Shown: positions 1-13,277, counted from the stretch's first letter. The stretch: DNA of 64,000 nucleotides from Sequoia sempervirens (GCA_007258455.2 VDFB02254990.1:372001-436000), one strand, 5' to 3'. Made by a program: numbers and translations. The notes: generated from the letters alone by a model not told the origin.

Positions 1-710
1 TAAAAAATTGAATAAGTTATCTACATTATTTCAAAAATATGTCAAAATAGAATTTGTAGCAAATTAAATGAAGTTTCTAAACTACTAGGTTTTTTTTTAA
101 AAAAAAAATTCTATTTGGTGAAAATTTGAAATTTCAATGCAATAGTACTTAAATTTTAGGGAAAAATAAGAAGTAGTCTGTCTGACCACCCTAACCACAA
201 TAAAATGATAATATTTTTTAATAAGATTTTATATATAAGTAGAGGACTCATGTCCCAATGTGATGCATATTCTTTTGTAATTTTTTTTTCAAGTAAATAA
301 TTCATTATGAATTTTTTATTACAACTTTTTAAAAATATGAAAAACTCATACGTTTGACCACATTAAATTGGTCAAAACTTCATGAAATTCAATCTTGCTT
401 TTTTTTAATCCTATGTTATGTGAAGCGTAAAATGTGATGCATGTTTTGGATTCAAAAAATGTGATACCATTTGAAAGCTATAGATTTTTTTCAATCAGTC
501 TATCAATCAAGACTTTAGTCATAATTTTAATAGAAAATGAATAATAATTACTTATTAAATTCAAAGTAAAGCATAATTTATATTGGTGGAAAGATGAGAA
601 TATCCTTTAGAAACCCTTTTCATTTCATCAATTTTGGGTGAAGAAAAAGTCATTAGCCACATACCCATCATATTGCCACTTTTTGGCCCATCATGATCAT
701 GCACATACCC
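1..710 (+). mobile_element. MITE family copy 1 (left end outside window)
   Basis: This is a TIR element without coding capacity. The right terminus reads CATGCACATACCC and ends at 710; CCTT (711-714) is the expected 4-bp target duplication. The left TIR is cut off by the window edge; by comparison with the 802-bp copy at 5873 about 90 bp are missing. The body matches the copies at 5873 and 63365 in the same orientation and those at 23402, 32218, 36931 and 38122 in the opposite one. It lies only about 8 bp inside the start of the LARD-1 left LTR, judged from the uninterrupted counterpart at 29016-29030. Confidence 0.85.
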
Positions 711-1419
711 CCTTCTCACTTTAACCCTATTAGATAGCCACACATCACATAGGACAATGAGCTTTCAAGTCACCAACATAGGTGACATGTGTCTTCCCAC
801 TTGGATCAAAGTGAGGATACAGTGTTAATTATGGCACCTTATTGAAAAGGTAAACAACTATTATTGAATCAGGTAGCAAACATGTGGGGAAGAAAACATG
901 TGGGGAAGCAACCATTTTGAAAGTCATGAGGGTTTGAATGGTCCTAAAGAAAAATGCATGGTGTGTCATGAACAAGATATAAACAATTGATAAAATCATA
1001 GTAATCATAAATATATGCTACATGACAGAAAGGGCAGACATTACATTCATTAAGGGAGCAAGTACAAGCATGAGAAGGGAAGAATCGTGATCAAGGCAAC
1101 TCCCATCATGAGTTTTAGTCTATAGAAGTGTTGATGTTTGTACCAAAGAACAATGCTATATGTGATAAAGGAGCAGATCATAAAACGCATTCATAAGGAC
1201 CACCAAATTTGTAACTTCAAATGAGGGCTCAAAGTGAGTGCAGATTGCTAGTGAAACTATTATCAAAATCAGAAGAAAACTACAAACCAAAATACAAGGG
1301 GTGAGGAGCAAGCAAAGTATTGTACAAATCATGCTTTTTTATATAGGCAAGAGAGTTATTTTTCATACTTATTTGGAATTAGAGAGCTAAGTTTTTTTAA
1401 AGCCATTGACATATCAACA

Positions 1420-2075
1420 GTGAAGGCATTTTTCTCTAGTCCAAGATTAAGTGAAGAGTATGCTACTTGGTTAGGAAATATACAAAACTTATCCTACTTG
1501 GAAGAAAAATATGAGGAAGATGAAGTTTATTATATTGATGAGTTGGAAAGAATTTTAAGGTCTCTTGCCACAAGGAATGAAAATGTGCTTTTGTGTCTCT
1601 TGCACGGTCTTAACAAGGACAACAACAAATTCTCACGACCTACAACTTTTGAGGGACATAAAAATTTCAAGACCAAACATAAAATTTTGGACACTACATG
1701 TTCATTTCCTATTAATGGGGAATTCACAAATGACCAAGTGATGCGTATAATTTTGTTTTGAGTGCTCAAAAAGCTATTATTTATGCAATAAATCCTAGAG
1801 TAATATGGGTGGAGATGCAAAAATTAGCAGAGAATGTCATTTAGACATCCCTAAAGGATGCCAACATTTTTTTAGGAACTATTGAAGAAATGATTGAAAA
1901 AGACTGGGGAGAGTGTTCATGCCACATGGTCTTAGACATTTCCTTGGGCTTGTCACTCATGACCCAGAAGCTAACATTTTGTGAGGAAATACAAATTACA
2001 CTCAAAGCTACGGGCATAGAAGCTTGTCATAAACATTGCAATGTTGTTCTCGAATCACTGGAAAGAGAAGACTAG
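1420..2075 (+). pseudogene. degenerate ORF of unknown family upstream of the kinase fragment (copy A)
   Basis: Two adjoining open stretches (1420-1761 and 1890-2075) read as ordinary soluble protein, with segments such as YEEDEVYYIDELERILRSLA and EMIEKDWGECSCHMVLDISL. The same sequence recurs at 29863-30497 in the other LTR, with stops and frameshifts at different places, so both are decayed copies of one coding region. I do not recognise the family. It sits about 400 bp upstream of the kinase fragment and in the same direction, so it could be another captured exon set or part of the same acquisition. No catalytic motif or membrane segment is visible. Confidence 0.5.
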
Positions 2076-2465
2076 GAAAATCCACTAAAGCCATTTAATG
2101 GAATGAAACAAAATGACAAAAAATAGAGAGGAATCATTATCTACTATGAAGAAACAAAGTGCATTCCAGAGGCACAAAAGAGCTGCAAACAGATATTGTA
2201 CCTAATCAAACTTCCATAACACTTCCTAGTTGAAGCTCTTAAGGTATGGAGTGCCCTCAATGGAACAACCCTTAAGCAAGATCAAGAGGGGCTATTAATA
2301 GAAAGTATGCTTTACAAATGATGCCAACACATGAACAATTAAAGGCATTTGGATTGATCAACCATTCATATCCAATGGAGACTAAAAATAAAATCAAGTA
2401 GTGGAAGACAAGGTTCCAATTCACAAGGGTATAATATCACTGACAATACTAGTAGTTCATTTCCA

Positions 2466-3480
2466 TTGAAAGAGACTTTTGAATATGAGTTGCTTGATAA
2501 AGATGTAGAAAAAATCAATATTGTTTTAGCAATGTCCATTCAATCTAATACTTGGATTGATCCCAAAGTCCTAAAGCTTACACATAGAATTGGAAGGGGT
2601 CCTTTCGATGATGTGTGGATAGCAACACTTCATCATTTTAAAGATGACTATAGTGATTACAGTGGTAATTATCGTGAAGTTGCTATTAAAATGTTAAATT
2701 TCATAAGTGAAGAATAAATTGAGCCTTTGATGAAAAAAATTGAGAGCACATTTTACAAGTGTTAGGGAACACATGTATGTCATCTATGTGGTATATCTGT
2801 AAAAAAATGGCAAGACTTGCATAGTTATGACATTTTATGAAGTCTCTATGGAATGAAAAATGGCTCATCCCAAAGGAGATCGACTTCCCTTATCAAATAC
2901 TCTAAGGTATAGTATTGATGTAGCACAGGGTGTGATAGATCTTCATTCTCAAGGGGTCCTAATTCTTAATTTTAAACCTTTCAATTTCCTCCTTGATGAA
3001 CAAGATCAAGTAGTTTCATGAGACTTTGGAATTCCAATGCTACTTTTGGGAATCTCATTGTCAAATTTTGATTTGACTCTAATATTAGGTAAACCAAATT
3101 ATATGCAACTCGAACAAGGGGGGAGAATGTAAGAGGCCTAGTTTCATATGAAACAGATAGCTTGGGATTCGGCTATAAAATTGTAGAGATGTTCACAGAG
3201 GTCATTCCTTGGTATGCAAAATTAGCAGAGGAAATTTAAATTGTAGTAGTTATTAAATGTGAAAAGCCAAAAATTTCCAGTGGATTGCCTTGTCCCATTG
3301 AAACTATTGTCAAAGGTTGCTTTGAATATTATTTTTGAAGATGACCATCATTTGTAGATATAATTTTTGCATTAAAAAACCCAAGTGCAAATTTTGGAAA
3401 TAATGGGTGGACTTGTGCTAGAGACAAGATAGAGGGAAAAGGAAGTGTAATTGAAAAAACCAGTTCATATGCTCATAGAA
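2466..3480 (+). pseudogene. captured protein-kinase fragment, KEG-like plant kinase (copy A, inside an LTR)
   Basis: Read across several frames and stops, this is most of a kinase domain in order: WIDPKVLKLTHRIGRGPFDD (glycine loop), EVAIKML (VAIK lysine), HSQGVLILNFKPFNFLLDE (catalytic loop with N where HRD has D), DFGIPMLLLG (DFG), GTPNYMQLE (APE region) and SYETDSLGFGYKIVEMF (subdomain IX). The tail KGCFEYYF and NNGWTCARDK matches what I remember of a plant kinase family with C-terminal SH3-like repeats, related to the kinase part of the RING ligase KEG. Family assignment is from memory. No introns are visible over about 1 kb, which would fit an RNA-mediated capture if the parent gene has introns there. 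It is disabled by stops and frameshifts. A second copy lies at 30786-31800. Confidence 0.75.
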
Positions 3481-3639
3481 AAAAACAATTTTGCTACAAA
3501 TTGGAGAAACCCACTTGAAGTTTTTGCAAAAAATATGTTTTTTCTTTAAAACCACGAAACCCACTAGGGGTTTTTGATTTAAAATGCATAATAGAGGAAA
3601 ATGAAGATATTATAGGAAACCCACTTGGGGGTTCCAACA

Positions 3640-4290
3640 AAGAAGGAATTTGAAGTGTTTCCTAAAAGTAAATTAAAGTATGATGCTATGAATGTAGATT
3701 CAAAATGAAAAACAAAGAGTCCTTCTTCTATCTACAACTATGATTTCAATGGCTTGTTTTTTTATAAAACAACAATGCAACAGATTGGGGTTTTTCTTCT
3801 TTCAAAGAAAATGTAGAAGGAAATGAATAATTTTTTCCTTATTAATCATAGGAAAGCTCAAAGTAAACTCTGTTGCTTGAAATCTAAGAGGAGTGAAGTC
3901 TATTCAAAGTATACCTAAAGTTGTTGCTCATATTTTTTGCAACTTTTAGGCTTCTTTCCTTTTTACCAAAAGCTTCTTTCAAGCTCTTATGGAGGCTATT
4001 AAAAATGGAGAACAATAGAGAGAAAAAAATGAAGCAAAGTTCATTAGAGAATGCTACAGGCTGCGGCCAAAATCATTGGAAGAGCTCTAAAGAAATGGAA
4101 AAATGCAGATTGGTGTCAAATGAATGCATTTACCTGTGTGTTCATACACTTTCCATCAAAGAATTGTCCAAAAACTAGTGTCAAAACACCATTTCTAGTG
4201 TCAACTCCAAATGTCATGGTGGCAGCATGTCTCTGCCAATTGCTCGATGGAAAAATGATAATGTTTTTTCACATTTCCATGTTTTGTTGA
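3640..4290 (+). pseudogene. degenerate coding-like sequence downstream of the kinase fragment
   Basis: Short open stretches (3921-4178 and 4051-4290, overlapping frames) are conserved in the LARD-1 right LTR, where they are interrupted by a MITE at 32218. Segments such as FLLSKK, ALMEAIKNGEQ and HFPSKNCPKTSVKTPF look protein-like, but frames change often. I do not recognise the family; it may be another part of the captured transcript or LTR sequence that is open by chance. Confidence 0.3.
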
Positions 4291-4817
4291 TTAGGTTTTG
4301 ACCCTTCTAGATTGTCGATGGGATTTTTATCCCATGTTTTAAAAAAATGAAACTCATATTAATGCATAATAGGGGTTGAATGGTAGGTTCATGACTTAGG
4401 CATTTTATGCCTTAAGTCTTATGCCTCATTTAAAATTTGTTAAAGGCCTTCAAACAATGAAACATATGGAGTGTGCCAAGTCATAGGTCATTCCTTTGAC
4501 CTTTTGATCATGAATACCTTAGTTCCTTGAAGACTTAGAATATGCCTTCCAAGAAGTGTAGAGGTTAGAAACATAGGCCAAATTTGAGCCTTTTATTTTT
4601 CCCTTTGAAAATCAAAACATGTTGACCTAACATGTGGCATTGGAATGCAAAATGAGGAAAGTAAAATGATCAAGTGACTTAGAGGAATTGTGATCTTGTT
4701 AATGCTTTTGAAAGTATTTTGATATTTCATTATATTACTGTATTTTGTTTTAAAGTATAAAGTATCATTTAATTCATTTGCTAATCACTTTGATATTATG
4801 CACTTACAAATGTAATG

Positions 4818-7136
4818 TGTTGATCATCAAAGCTTGCGCCTCTCTGATAGTCTTATGGGAAATTCAGCGAGTGGGGGACAGATTGCATCTCACTGAATAC
4901 CTTTGGGGTTTTTATAGAAATTCGGCTCTTATTTTGGGTTTTGAGATAAGGGAGAAAGAAGAAAATGAAAAATTTAAAACATGACAGGTGATACACCAAA
5001 GCTCTTACAATATTTCAAACTCAGAAATATTCCTATGATTAATATAGAAGACACAAAATGCCACAACCCTTCATTGTTGGAAAGAGAACAAACATCAAAG
5101 GCTAACTTCAAGCACAGTGCAGACTTTCAAATCTTTTCGTAGGTAGTGTTCACTAAGGTCTGATCAAACATAGAAAAAGTCCTTTGGGAAAAAGAATGAT
5201 ATTTCAAAAAATTATTGAAACTTTGTCTCCCAATAAATCATAGCACAAAAAGATAACAACTTTAAGGATAACAAAAAAGTCCAATGACATAGTCCGATTT
5301 GTCTAAAATGTTATTTCTTAGTACAAGCATAAAGCATATAAATCCACTAATTAAATTATCAGAATATAGCTTACAAGACATAGTGTTTCATTCGTAACTA
5401 AAATAAAAACAAAAAATACTTAAAAGAGGCCATACATGCATAGTCTCAAAAATTTCCCTTAATAGTTCATGCCTTTAATTAAAACTGAACTTTGAAACAA
5501 AGGTCTGATGTCAATTTGACAATAGTGTAAACCTTAATAGATATAATTTTCCAGAATAAAGTAGTTCTATAACTTGCTTTTCGAAATATAGTTCACAAAC
5601 CCTAAGAAATTTAAAAAGAAAAGCAATTTATCTTTTTGGAGAAAACAACTTTCTCTTGGAAAAATTCCTTCTCTAAAAAAATCCTCTTTTTATTTAAATA
5701 ATTTCCCTTATTTTAGACTCTCTTTTTGGGATGTTGGAGACCTTTTATAATCACCAAAGAGGAAAACATTGCCCTGCCCAGAAGTAAATACCATCATATG
5801 TCACCACTTGATAGCTTACAATCTAATTTGTAAGCCCTTGGTTAGGTCTCAAAATATTTTTGCATTCTCTTAGGGTATGTGCAGGATCATCATGGAAAAA
5901 ATAGGCCCTTAAGTGGCAAAAAATTCAGAAAAAATCGATGTTAGGCAACTTGATGTAAAAATTTGAATAAGTTATCTATATTATTTCAAAAATATGTAAG
6001 AATAGAATCTGTATAAAATTGAATGTAGTTTCTAAACTACTAGGTTTTTTTAAAAATAAATAAAATCTATTTGGTGAAAATTTGAAATTTCAATGGAGTA
6101 GTACTTAAATTTCAGGGAAAAAATAAGAAGTAGGTGTCTTTCTGACCACCCTAACCTTAATAAAATGATAATATTTTTTATAATATTTTATATATAAGAG
6201 GACTCATGTTCGGATGTGATGCATATTTTTTTTGTAATTTGTTTCGAGTAAATAATTAATTATGAATTTTTTATTACAACTTTTAAAAAATATAAAAACT
6301 CGTACATCTGACCACCTTAACTTTGTCAAAAATTCATGAAATTTAATTTTTTCTTTTTTTAATCCTATATTATGTGAAGCATAGAATGTGACACATGTTT
6401 CGGATTCAAAAAATATGATACCATTTGAAAGTTATAGATGTTTTTCAATCAGCCTATCAATCAAGAATTTAGTTGTAATTCTAATAGAAAATGAATAATT
6501 GTTATTTATTAAATTCAAATTAAATAATAATTTATATTGGTGGAAAGCTGAGAATCTCCTCTAAAAACCCTTTTGTTTCATCAATTTTGGGTAAAAAATA
6601 AGTTGTCAGCCACATACCCTACAAATACCCATAATATTTCCACTTTTTGGCACATCATGATCCTGCACATACCCCTCAGCTACTGCATTAATTTCCTCTA
6701 GATAGTTTGAAGATAGAGAGCAATATTAGACCTAATCCTAAAAGGTGATATTTCAGCAATTAATTCTTTTGACTCAATCACATCCCTTTGTAGTACTAAC
6801 TAGAAGTTCCATCTTTAGAAAAGCAAAGGGAAAGAGAAAGTTTTTTGCTGATCCCTTTTTTTAAAAGATAAAGTCCTCCTTTGATATTTTGAGGTGACAC
6901 GTCACTCGGTCAGAAATTTTATGCTTTTCGAAGAATTTCATACAACAAATTCCCACCACCCTGACATGTTTCTAAGACATTCCTCTGAAAAATGACCAAG
7001 GAAAAATGTGTAGCCATCTAATGGCGCATTGCTCATTTTCCTTACCGACCTTACCTTAAAATCTATTTTTCCTTTTGCAAAAATAAAAAATTGAAAACTA
7101 AATTTGGAAGGGCGGTAATAATAAAACTCATTCACA
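4818..7136 (-). repeat. RT-1 3' LTR (with nested MITE)
   Basis: It matches 21365-22870 once the 802-bp MITE at 5873-6674 is removed, leaving about 1513 bp against 1506. It is bounded by TG at 4818 and CA at 7136. No convincing purine tract precedes its start on the - strand (bases after 7136). Confidence 0.9.
5873..6674 (+). mobile_element. MITE family copy 2 (full length, 802 bp)
   Basis: The termini are GGGTATGTGCAGGATCAT and, at the other end, its inverse ATGATCCTGCACATACCC. Target duplication CTTA (5869-5872) and CTCA (6675-6678) differ at one base. The uninterrupted site is visible in the other RT-1 LTR at about 22397-22420. It contains no ORF of note. Confidence 0.92.
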
Positions 7137-7271
7137 CTTCTGGTGACTCACAAGGGCCTTTGCTCATGGAGTTACGAACCCAACTCTCTGGAAATTCCTG
7201 AAGCTTGAAAACGAAGGAGTGTTGCACCTGACATTCTTCTTCAGTGGGAAAATACATATTACAGATGAGCA

Positions 7272-8886
7272 TGTTGGAACTATCAAAATTTGATTTTTTT
7301 GCGTATCTTTCATACCCCCTGAGTCCTTCCTTATGCATGTTTTCTTCATCTCATGATATTTTTACTTGTATTTTTTCCATATTTCCCTATGGAACCCATC
7401 GGGTTATGCATTTTCCATCTTGTTGAACCTATCGGCATAGGTCCTTTACTGTCTCCCCGACCTGTGTTGCTTGTGACTTAACATTCATTTGTTGTAGGTG
7501 TTTCAGCAAGACATGTTCTTTGTTACAGCGACTGGCATTCATTTGGGGTTGGCTATCGGCATAACATCCATGTTGTTTTGGCGACAACGGGGACATCTAT
7601 CGGCATAAGTTGTGGCTATTGGGGTGGTATCTCACCGAATTCAATATGTCTCCCCAACTATGCTTGTGGTGGTTCATCAGCAAAGGCTATGGGTTATCGG
7701 TGGAGGGTCTTGCAAGTATCATTTATCTCACCGACGGAGCACATAATATTTTTGCCAAATGACTTTCAGTGGGAGATATTGCTATCATTGTAAGGTCTTG
7801 GCGAGTGACCTTCGGTCTCGCCGACCTTACACATGGATTTCCTCTTGTTGACCTTTCGATGAGACTAGGGTGGCTTCGGTGGGAGTCATAGCGAAGTATA
7901 TGTGTCTCGCCGATGGGTTACTAAAGGGTTTCTATTGAATGGATTTCGGCAAGATATTGGCTATGTCTTGGCGAACAGGTGTGAGCACGGTTGTTTTGGT
8001 ATAACAATATACTCTATGTGACATCTCGCCGAGGGTTGCAAGTTACAGCGAATGAAGGTTGCATATCAGCAAGAGTGAAAATTTGTCACAACAACAATGA
8101 ATCAAATGAAAGATGCATCTCGATAAGACTTTTCTTTTTTCTCGACAATTTGGAGATGGAATTCGGGGTGAATTCCGATATGGTGAACTGCTATCTGCAT
8201 GACATTTCCCCGACTCCACGAGGTCACAGCGAAACATAAAGGAATAAAAGAATACTCTTTGAATTTGATGTAACATGCAAAGTGTCACGGCGACATACAT
8301 AATAGATGAAGATTCTCAGTGAAACTCAAAGTGATCTACATAAGGTTTCCCCGATATTTGAAAGCTATAGTGAAGCAGGTGAAAGGAATTTTGCATCTTG
8401 GTGTGAATCTTCTTTTGTCTTGGTGACTGGGAAACGTTAAGGGGTTCTCGGTGAAACATTTTGAGTTCAATATAAAGTCTCTCTGACAATGGAAAGTCAT
8501 AGTGAAGGCGAGCAATACCACAGAGTGATTAACGAGTGAATTGCCTTTGGCATAACTATACATTGTGTCTCATCGACTATTTTATTAATGAATAGCAAAA
8601 TTTCAAACACTGAGGCTGACATGTATCTGCTTGGAAGATCATTGCGGGCTGACATTGTTTGAGCCCGAATTTTGTGCTAGGCCAACATGAGTCTCAGTAT
8701 GATATTTTCTTCAAATCCTGGTGTATAAATACATGTTGTGTAGTTGTAAAAGGAGGACGAGTTATCAATTGTTCGATACAGTAGGCAAATTGTATGCATA
8801 CAGAATAATAAATTTATCAAATCAGAGGCTATGATGCATGTTTTAAAATGGAGGTATTTATGAATGTCAATTGATGTTGCTGCACA
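7272..8886 (+). repeat. LTR-like insert inside RT-1 (possible truncated or solo LTR)
   Basis: It starts TGTTGGAAC at 7272, carries a TATA box at 8724 and ends ...GCTGCACA at 8886, followed at 8891 by TGGTATCAG, which matches the start of the initiator-Met primer site. Its U3 is full of CGCCGA, TCGGCA and CAGCGA motifs like those in the Copia LTRs at 47492 and 53223. No partner LTR is seen. GAGCA at 7267-7271 recurs at 9461-9465, which would instead delimit an insert of 7272-9460 lacking a CA end. Boundaries are tentative. Confidence 0.4.
8724..8732 (+). promoter_or_regulatory. TATA box of the LTR-like insert
   Basis: TATAAATAC lies about 160 bp before the proposed LTR end and an AATAAATTT follows at about 8806, a normal arrangement for an LTR promoter and polyadenylation signal. 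Confidence 0.45.
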
Positions 8887-9480
8887 TGTCTGGTATCAGT
8901 TATCTGTTGAATTTAATAAAAGGATTGCTAAGTTGTCTCCAAGATGGATTCTTTCTGATTGTTTAAATTGATATGACAAGTTTGTATTCAATTTATCAGT
9001 GCACATTTGTTGTACTTATGTGATTGATTGATTAGTTCTTTCAAGTAAAGACTAAATCCTTTAGTTAAGCACAGTAATTAGAGAGATTCAATTGGATTAC
9101 TCAAGTAGAGCTTAGTAATCACATTCTTTCATGTTTATACAAGTTGTAAGCATAATATATGCCAGATAATTTGAATTTTCTCAGAGAAGTGTTGCTCATC
9201 TTGATCTCATTTGACTCCGCATACCCAATAAGGCACTAGTATCTACAATTCACCATTTGAACTTATTCAGTTTTCTTTACATCTGTTAGTCAAGCATTCA
9301 TTTTAGGATTTAGATCAGAACATTGTTACTGCTTTCAAGATTGATTTCATTTGTTCACCTTCAATTGCCATTGTGGACAAATTGCTAAAAGAGGATAATC
9401 ACAAGGTAAGCCTGCATTGTTCAAGAGGGGTACACCCGCCTAGGTTTAGCAGCACCTAAAGAGCAGAAGGTTGAATTCTT
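8887..9480. other. non-coding stretch within RT-1
   Basis: Apart from the primer-site-like TGGTATCAG at 8891, I see no ORF or repeat here. It may be internal sequence of the insert starting at 7272. Confidence 0.4.
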
Positions 9481-12400
9481 TTAACCTTGTCTATTACCCA
9501 AATGCGTATCAAGAGATTGGCAGCATCTTGAGGCATTCAGCCTATGTTTTTGAGAGCTAACATAGCCTATAGGAATTTTAAACCTAAAAGACTTCTTTGA
9601 AAGATATGACCCCCATCTCACAGTAACCACTCCAAAGTAATGATAGAGGCGAGAAAGGTGAAAAATCTCATGCTCAACCTCATCAACTATATGCACTCTG
9701 CTTGAATTTGGAAGCTTAGTCATAGTTTTTCCTATATATTTAATGGCCTCGATAATATGGTCAACAGTCTGCACAGTTCCTTCTGGGGAAAACAATAGGG
9801 GAAATCCATAGCTGATCAAGACATTAAACTCCTTTTTAATTTCCTCAACTTTCCCTGCTAATGCTAAATAACAATCTTTACACTTCTTGGCAGTCTTCTG
9901 GTACTTGACGATTTCACTGGCTTTGATGTAGGTAGTTCTTTTATCAACAATTCCAGCATCCCTCAAAACTTTTTCAAAAGCCACACAAAGTATGGAAATG
10001 AAACTTTGTGACTCTGCCACTCAAGAATTATATTTCTATAAAACATGATCGGTCGTCAAGCCTATTTTCTCATTTATCTCTTGGAACTCCTTCAAAAATT
10101 GAAAAATAGGTCTAAGAATAAGGACTATGACTGCAATCTGCTCCCAATGCAAAGATACTAGTCATTTCAGTAGTGGGGGGGACCCAATTTCTTAAGAATC
10201 AATCAACTCCTGATTGAACTAAATATCCTTTTCCTTTGCATCTTACTCCAGTTCCCCCTTTCTCTTGAGAGCATATGCTAGTTTGGAGCTTACATTTTTT
10301 TTCTCGGAATCATAGGCCTACCATGCAAACACGACTTCTTGTTTTCTAGCTTTGTTGTTCTATTTCTACTTGTGCCTTTTATCTAGCATTATAAAACTGA
10401 GATCAGACATCACTCAACTCCTTCTACAAATTTTCTTGAGCACTTTTGTACACTATGTTGACCTGATGCTGGCTGGCAAGATCAACTTTTATTCTTTCAA
10501 TTTCAGTAAGTAACTAAACCCACTAGTTTTGAGCTTCCTCAAGCAATCTTGAGTCTTCTCCCTGCTTACTCTGGACCTGTATGATGTGAGCCAATTCGAT
10601 GTCCTTAGTCTTGAGCTTTGTGTGCAATTTTCCTACTATTTCTCTTACATTTACCAGCTCTTCCTCTCATTTCTTTAAATTTCTATCCATCTTTTCATAA
10701 TCTATGTATAATATTCTAGCTACATTTTCCATTCTAGCTTAGCCACAAGCGGGGTCATGGTACTAATCAAAAGAGAATTTTTCTCTTCATTATAACAAGC
10801 CTCAATCTTTTTGGTAGTAGGTAACTCAACATTTTTTAAGAGGCACTTCTTCTTAGCATTTTGTCAGGCCATTTTTGTCCCATTGAAATTATCTTAGAGG
10901 GTTTAAGGGACATCTATGTTATGTACTGCAATAGGGGAACCAAGAGGAGAACTAAAAAGAGTAACAAAAGGGGATATTTCTGATGTATGAGCATGGGGAG
11001 AGGCAAAAGGGAGCGTTATCATGGAAAAGGGTGGAACACCCAACTGAGACTGGGCAGGGGTTTTGCTAGTGGAGGTAGACAAAGACATTGGCAGGTGGAA
11101 AGGTGTTTTCTCAGAATCCATCAAATTAGGCATGGGGGTTAATAATGATGCTTTGGCATTTTCTAAAGGGGCCCTAGATAGAGCAAACAAATAATTGACA
11201 GTAGCCGAAATAAACGTTGCCTGTTTGGAGTGCAGGGTTTCCTTAAGAACTTCATTCTAGTTAGGGAAAGGGGTATTTACTTAAGATTACTAAATATGAG
11301 TCTGTAGATGGTGGATTCCCTCCTAAAGGAGGAGGAAAGGGAGAAACCAAAGAGGTAGAAAAGGGAAAAGGAGTAAAACTTACCTAAGCCATGGTGGTCA
11401 GAAAACCCTCGAGAGCAGACTCCATTTCTTCTTCTCGTTGGGTCAATGCTTCAGTCGGACCTAGGTCCTCCAGATACCTTCTTTTTCCTCATCCAGAGTC
11501 AACATGCTCCATCCTCCTAACCACTAATCCCTCCAAAAAATGATCCTCAGTGACTACAATAGATGATGTTCTTCTAGACCGTCAGGCTTTCTTTCCTTTA
11601 CTTTGGGCACTTGAGGCAGACGGGGCCTATGGGATTTTCTGCCTTGAACCCTTTTGATCACTTGACTCTCACAATTTTGGATCCATCATGGAACTTGATC
11701 ATCTTGGATTTCATGGCTTGTTTCTAGATTTTTGTTGTTGAAACTAGCTTCCTTATCATAAAGATACTCAAATTATTCATCCTATGGGAATTGTCCAACA
11801 AGGGAGTTCAAACAACACAAATCTTATCGAAATATTCATAAATCTGCCTTTTTTCTCTCTGACCATTCCCTCTTCTTTGTCTAGGTGCTAAGGGATTTAT
11901 TCATTGGAAGCTTCTTGTCATACTGGACCTTCGAGGTATAAAAACTCATCCATTCTGGTCACTTGAAGGGGATGTTTTTTAAGTCAATATATACTTGTAC
12001 ATTTTCGTGAGTCACATTCTTCCTTCTTTTGAAGTATTCTCGCTCCTCATGTTTTACACTATAAATTCCTCTCAGATTATAGTCCCACTTGTCACAGATG
12101 AGGACTAAACCCAAAACCACCAGTAAATACGTGAGTTATCCTTCACAAAATCGCTTGATGAGCGATACTTGGCTATTAGCAATATTGAGAGGAAGCAGAT
12201 ACAACTTCACTTTTTTCCTTCCTACACCATAGATCCTATCAACAATGGTCAACTGGTGGCATGCTTCTAGTGTGAAAACCTGATCTATTACAAATTTGGG
12301 GAGCCAAAAAGACTCATCGGGGAAACCATGAAACCTAATGAATGTGAAATCCGCACGCAGGAAGTAATCCATTGGATTTTGTGAGATCCTCATCCATTGT

Positions 12401-13277
12401 AAAACCTCGGGAGAAAAATGTCCTCTAGGGAAAAGCAATAACTCTTGGAGTACAGGCCTCAACAAGAAATCCACAAGCTCATAATAATCCCCTATTTTGG
12501 AAAGAAAAGGGGTCCATATTGAAACCAATTAAAGATAGTTCCTTTCATCTAACCTGGATATCGACACATTTCCCCCAAAATACTCAAAATTTTGATGCAA
12601 AATTAATGAGCCAAGAAGGAAGGGTACCTGAATTTAGAATCGGTCCCAAAAAAATTTAGTTGGTATAACATGTTCTTGGCTATTGACTCAGCAAAATCAT
12701 AATTCTTTTGAGTTCTTTCTCTTTTCAGCTCAAAAGCCATGCCAAACTAAAAAGGAAAGATTTGGGTATCATTGTCGAGGCCAAATACCCAGGCCAACAT
12801 TTAAAACACCGCTTGAGTGTCTCTCTTGAAAATATCATACGACAGAGGGAAAGGAACATTCTTCCTATATGGCCGCTCCCTCATTTCTTCTTCATAAAAT
12901 TTTGTTCTTTTGGCCCGTTCTTCCCCAATAAGATCCATCTTTTCTTTGTTGAAGGACTCTAAATCCCAAACCATGGGGATACACAACATCTCCCATATGG
13001 CATGAGCCAATACAATAGCTCTAATCCTACCACTCGAGATGATCCCTATTACTTCATCAAATCTCTTGGCACATGTCTTGAACAATTTAGGGAATGAATG
13101 TATGATAGGCAACATGAACTGCGGCAAGCCACAATACCACAACCGAAATACAAAGCTATCAAAACTATCGTACTTTCCCTTCCTTTGAAATGCTCCTTCT
13201 CTAAGGTTTTTGGGATTGACATACAACTTAGGATCAAAAAAATGGTCAGCGATGTATTGGACCACTTCTCTCTTCAT
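9481..13277 (-). pseudogene. RT-1 accessory ORF downstream of integrase (env position), unknown function
   Basis: Open segments at 12801-13277 (158 aa), 12136-12528 (130 aa), 10903-11190 (95 aa) and 9481-10020 (179 aa) join, through stops, into one degenerate reading of roughly 1200 codons. The N-terminal part is globular (for example IADHFFDPKLYVNPKNLREG and LPQFMLPIIHSFPKLFKTCA), the middle is proline/serine-rich, and a charged stretch at about 10200-10750 looks like a coiled coil. The position after integrase is where Athila/Tat elements often carry extra ORFs of unknown function. I see no clear transmembrane segment or envelope motif, so I do not call it env. A plant-transposon or mobile-domain protein is possible. 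Confidence 0.55.

Noticed and set aside
7141..7158. TGGTGACTCACAAGGGCC next to the RT-1 left LTR as a primer site, implying + strand orientation
   Set aside because: Only the first half resembles a primer site. Gag-pol, the TATA box and the TAGCAAGCCCGATGGGAC site all place RT-1 on the - strand.
7578..8300. ORFs in the CG-motif region on both strands
   Set aside because: Composition follows the short CG-containing motif and the region looks like LTR U3; no domain recognised.
9481..10020. Retroviral envelope gene after integrase
   Set aside because: Position fits, but I see no signal peptide, transmembrane anchor or cleavage site in the readable parts.
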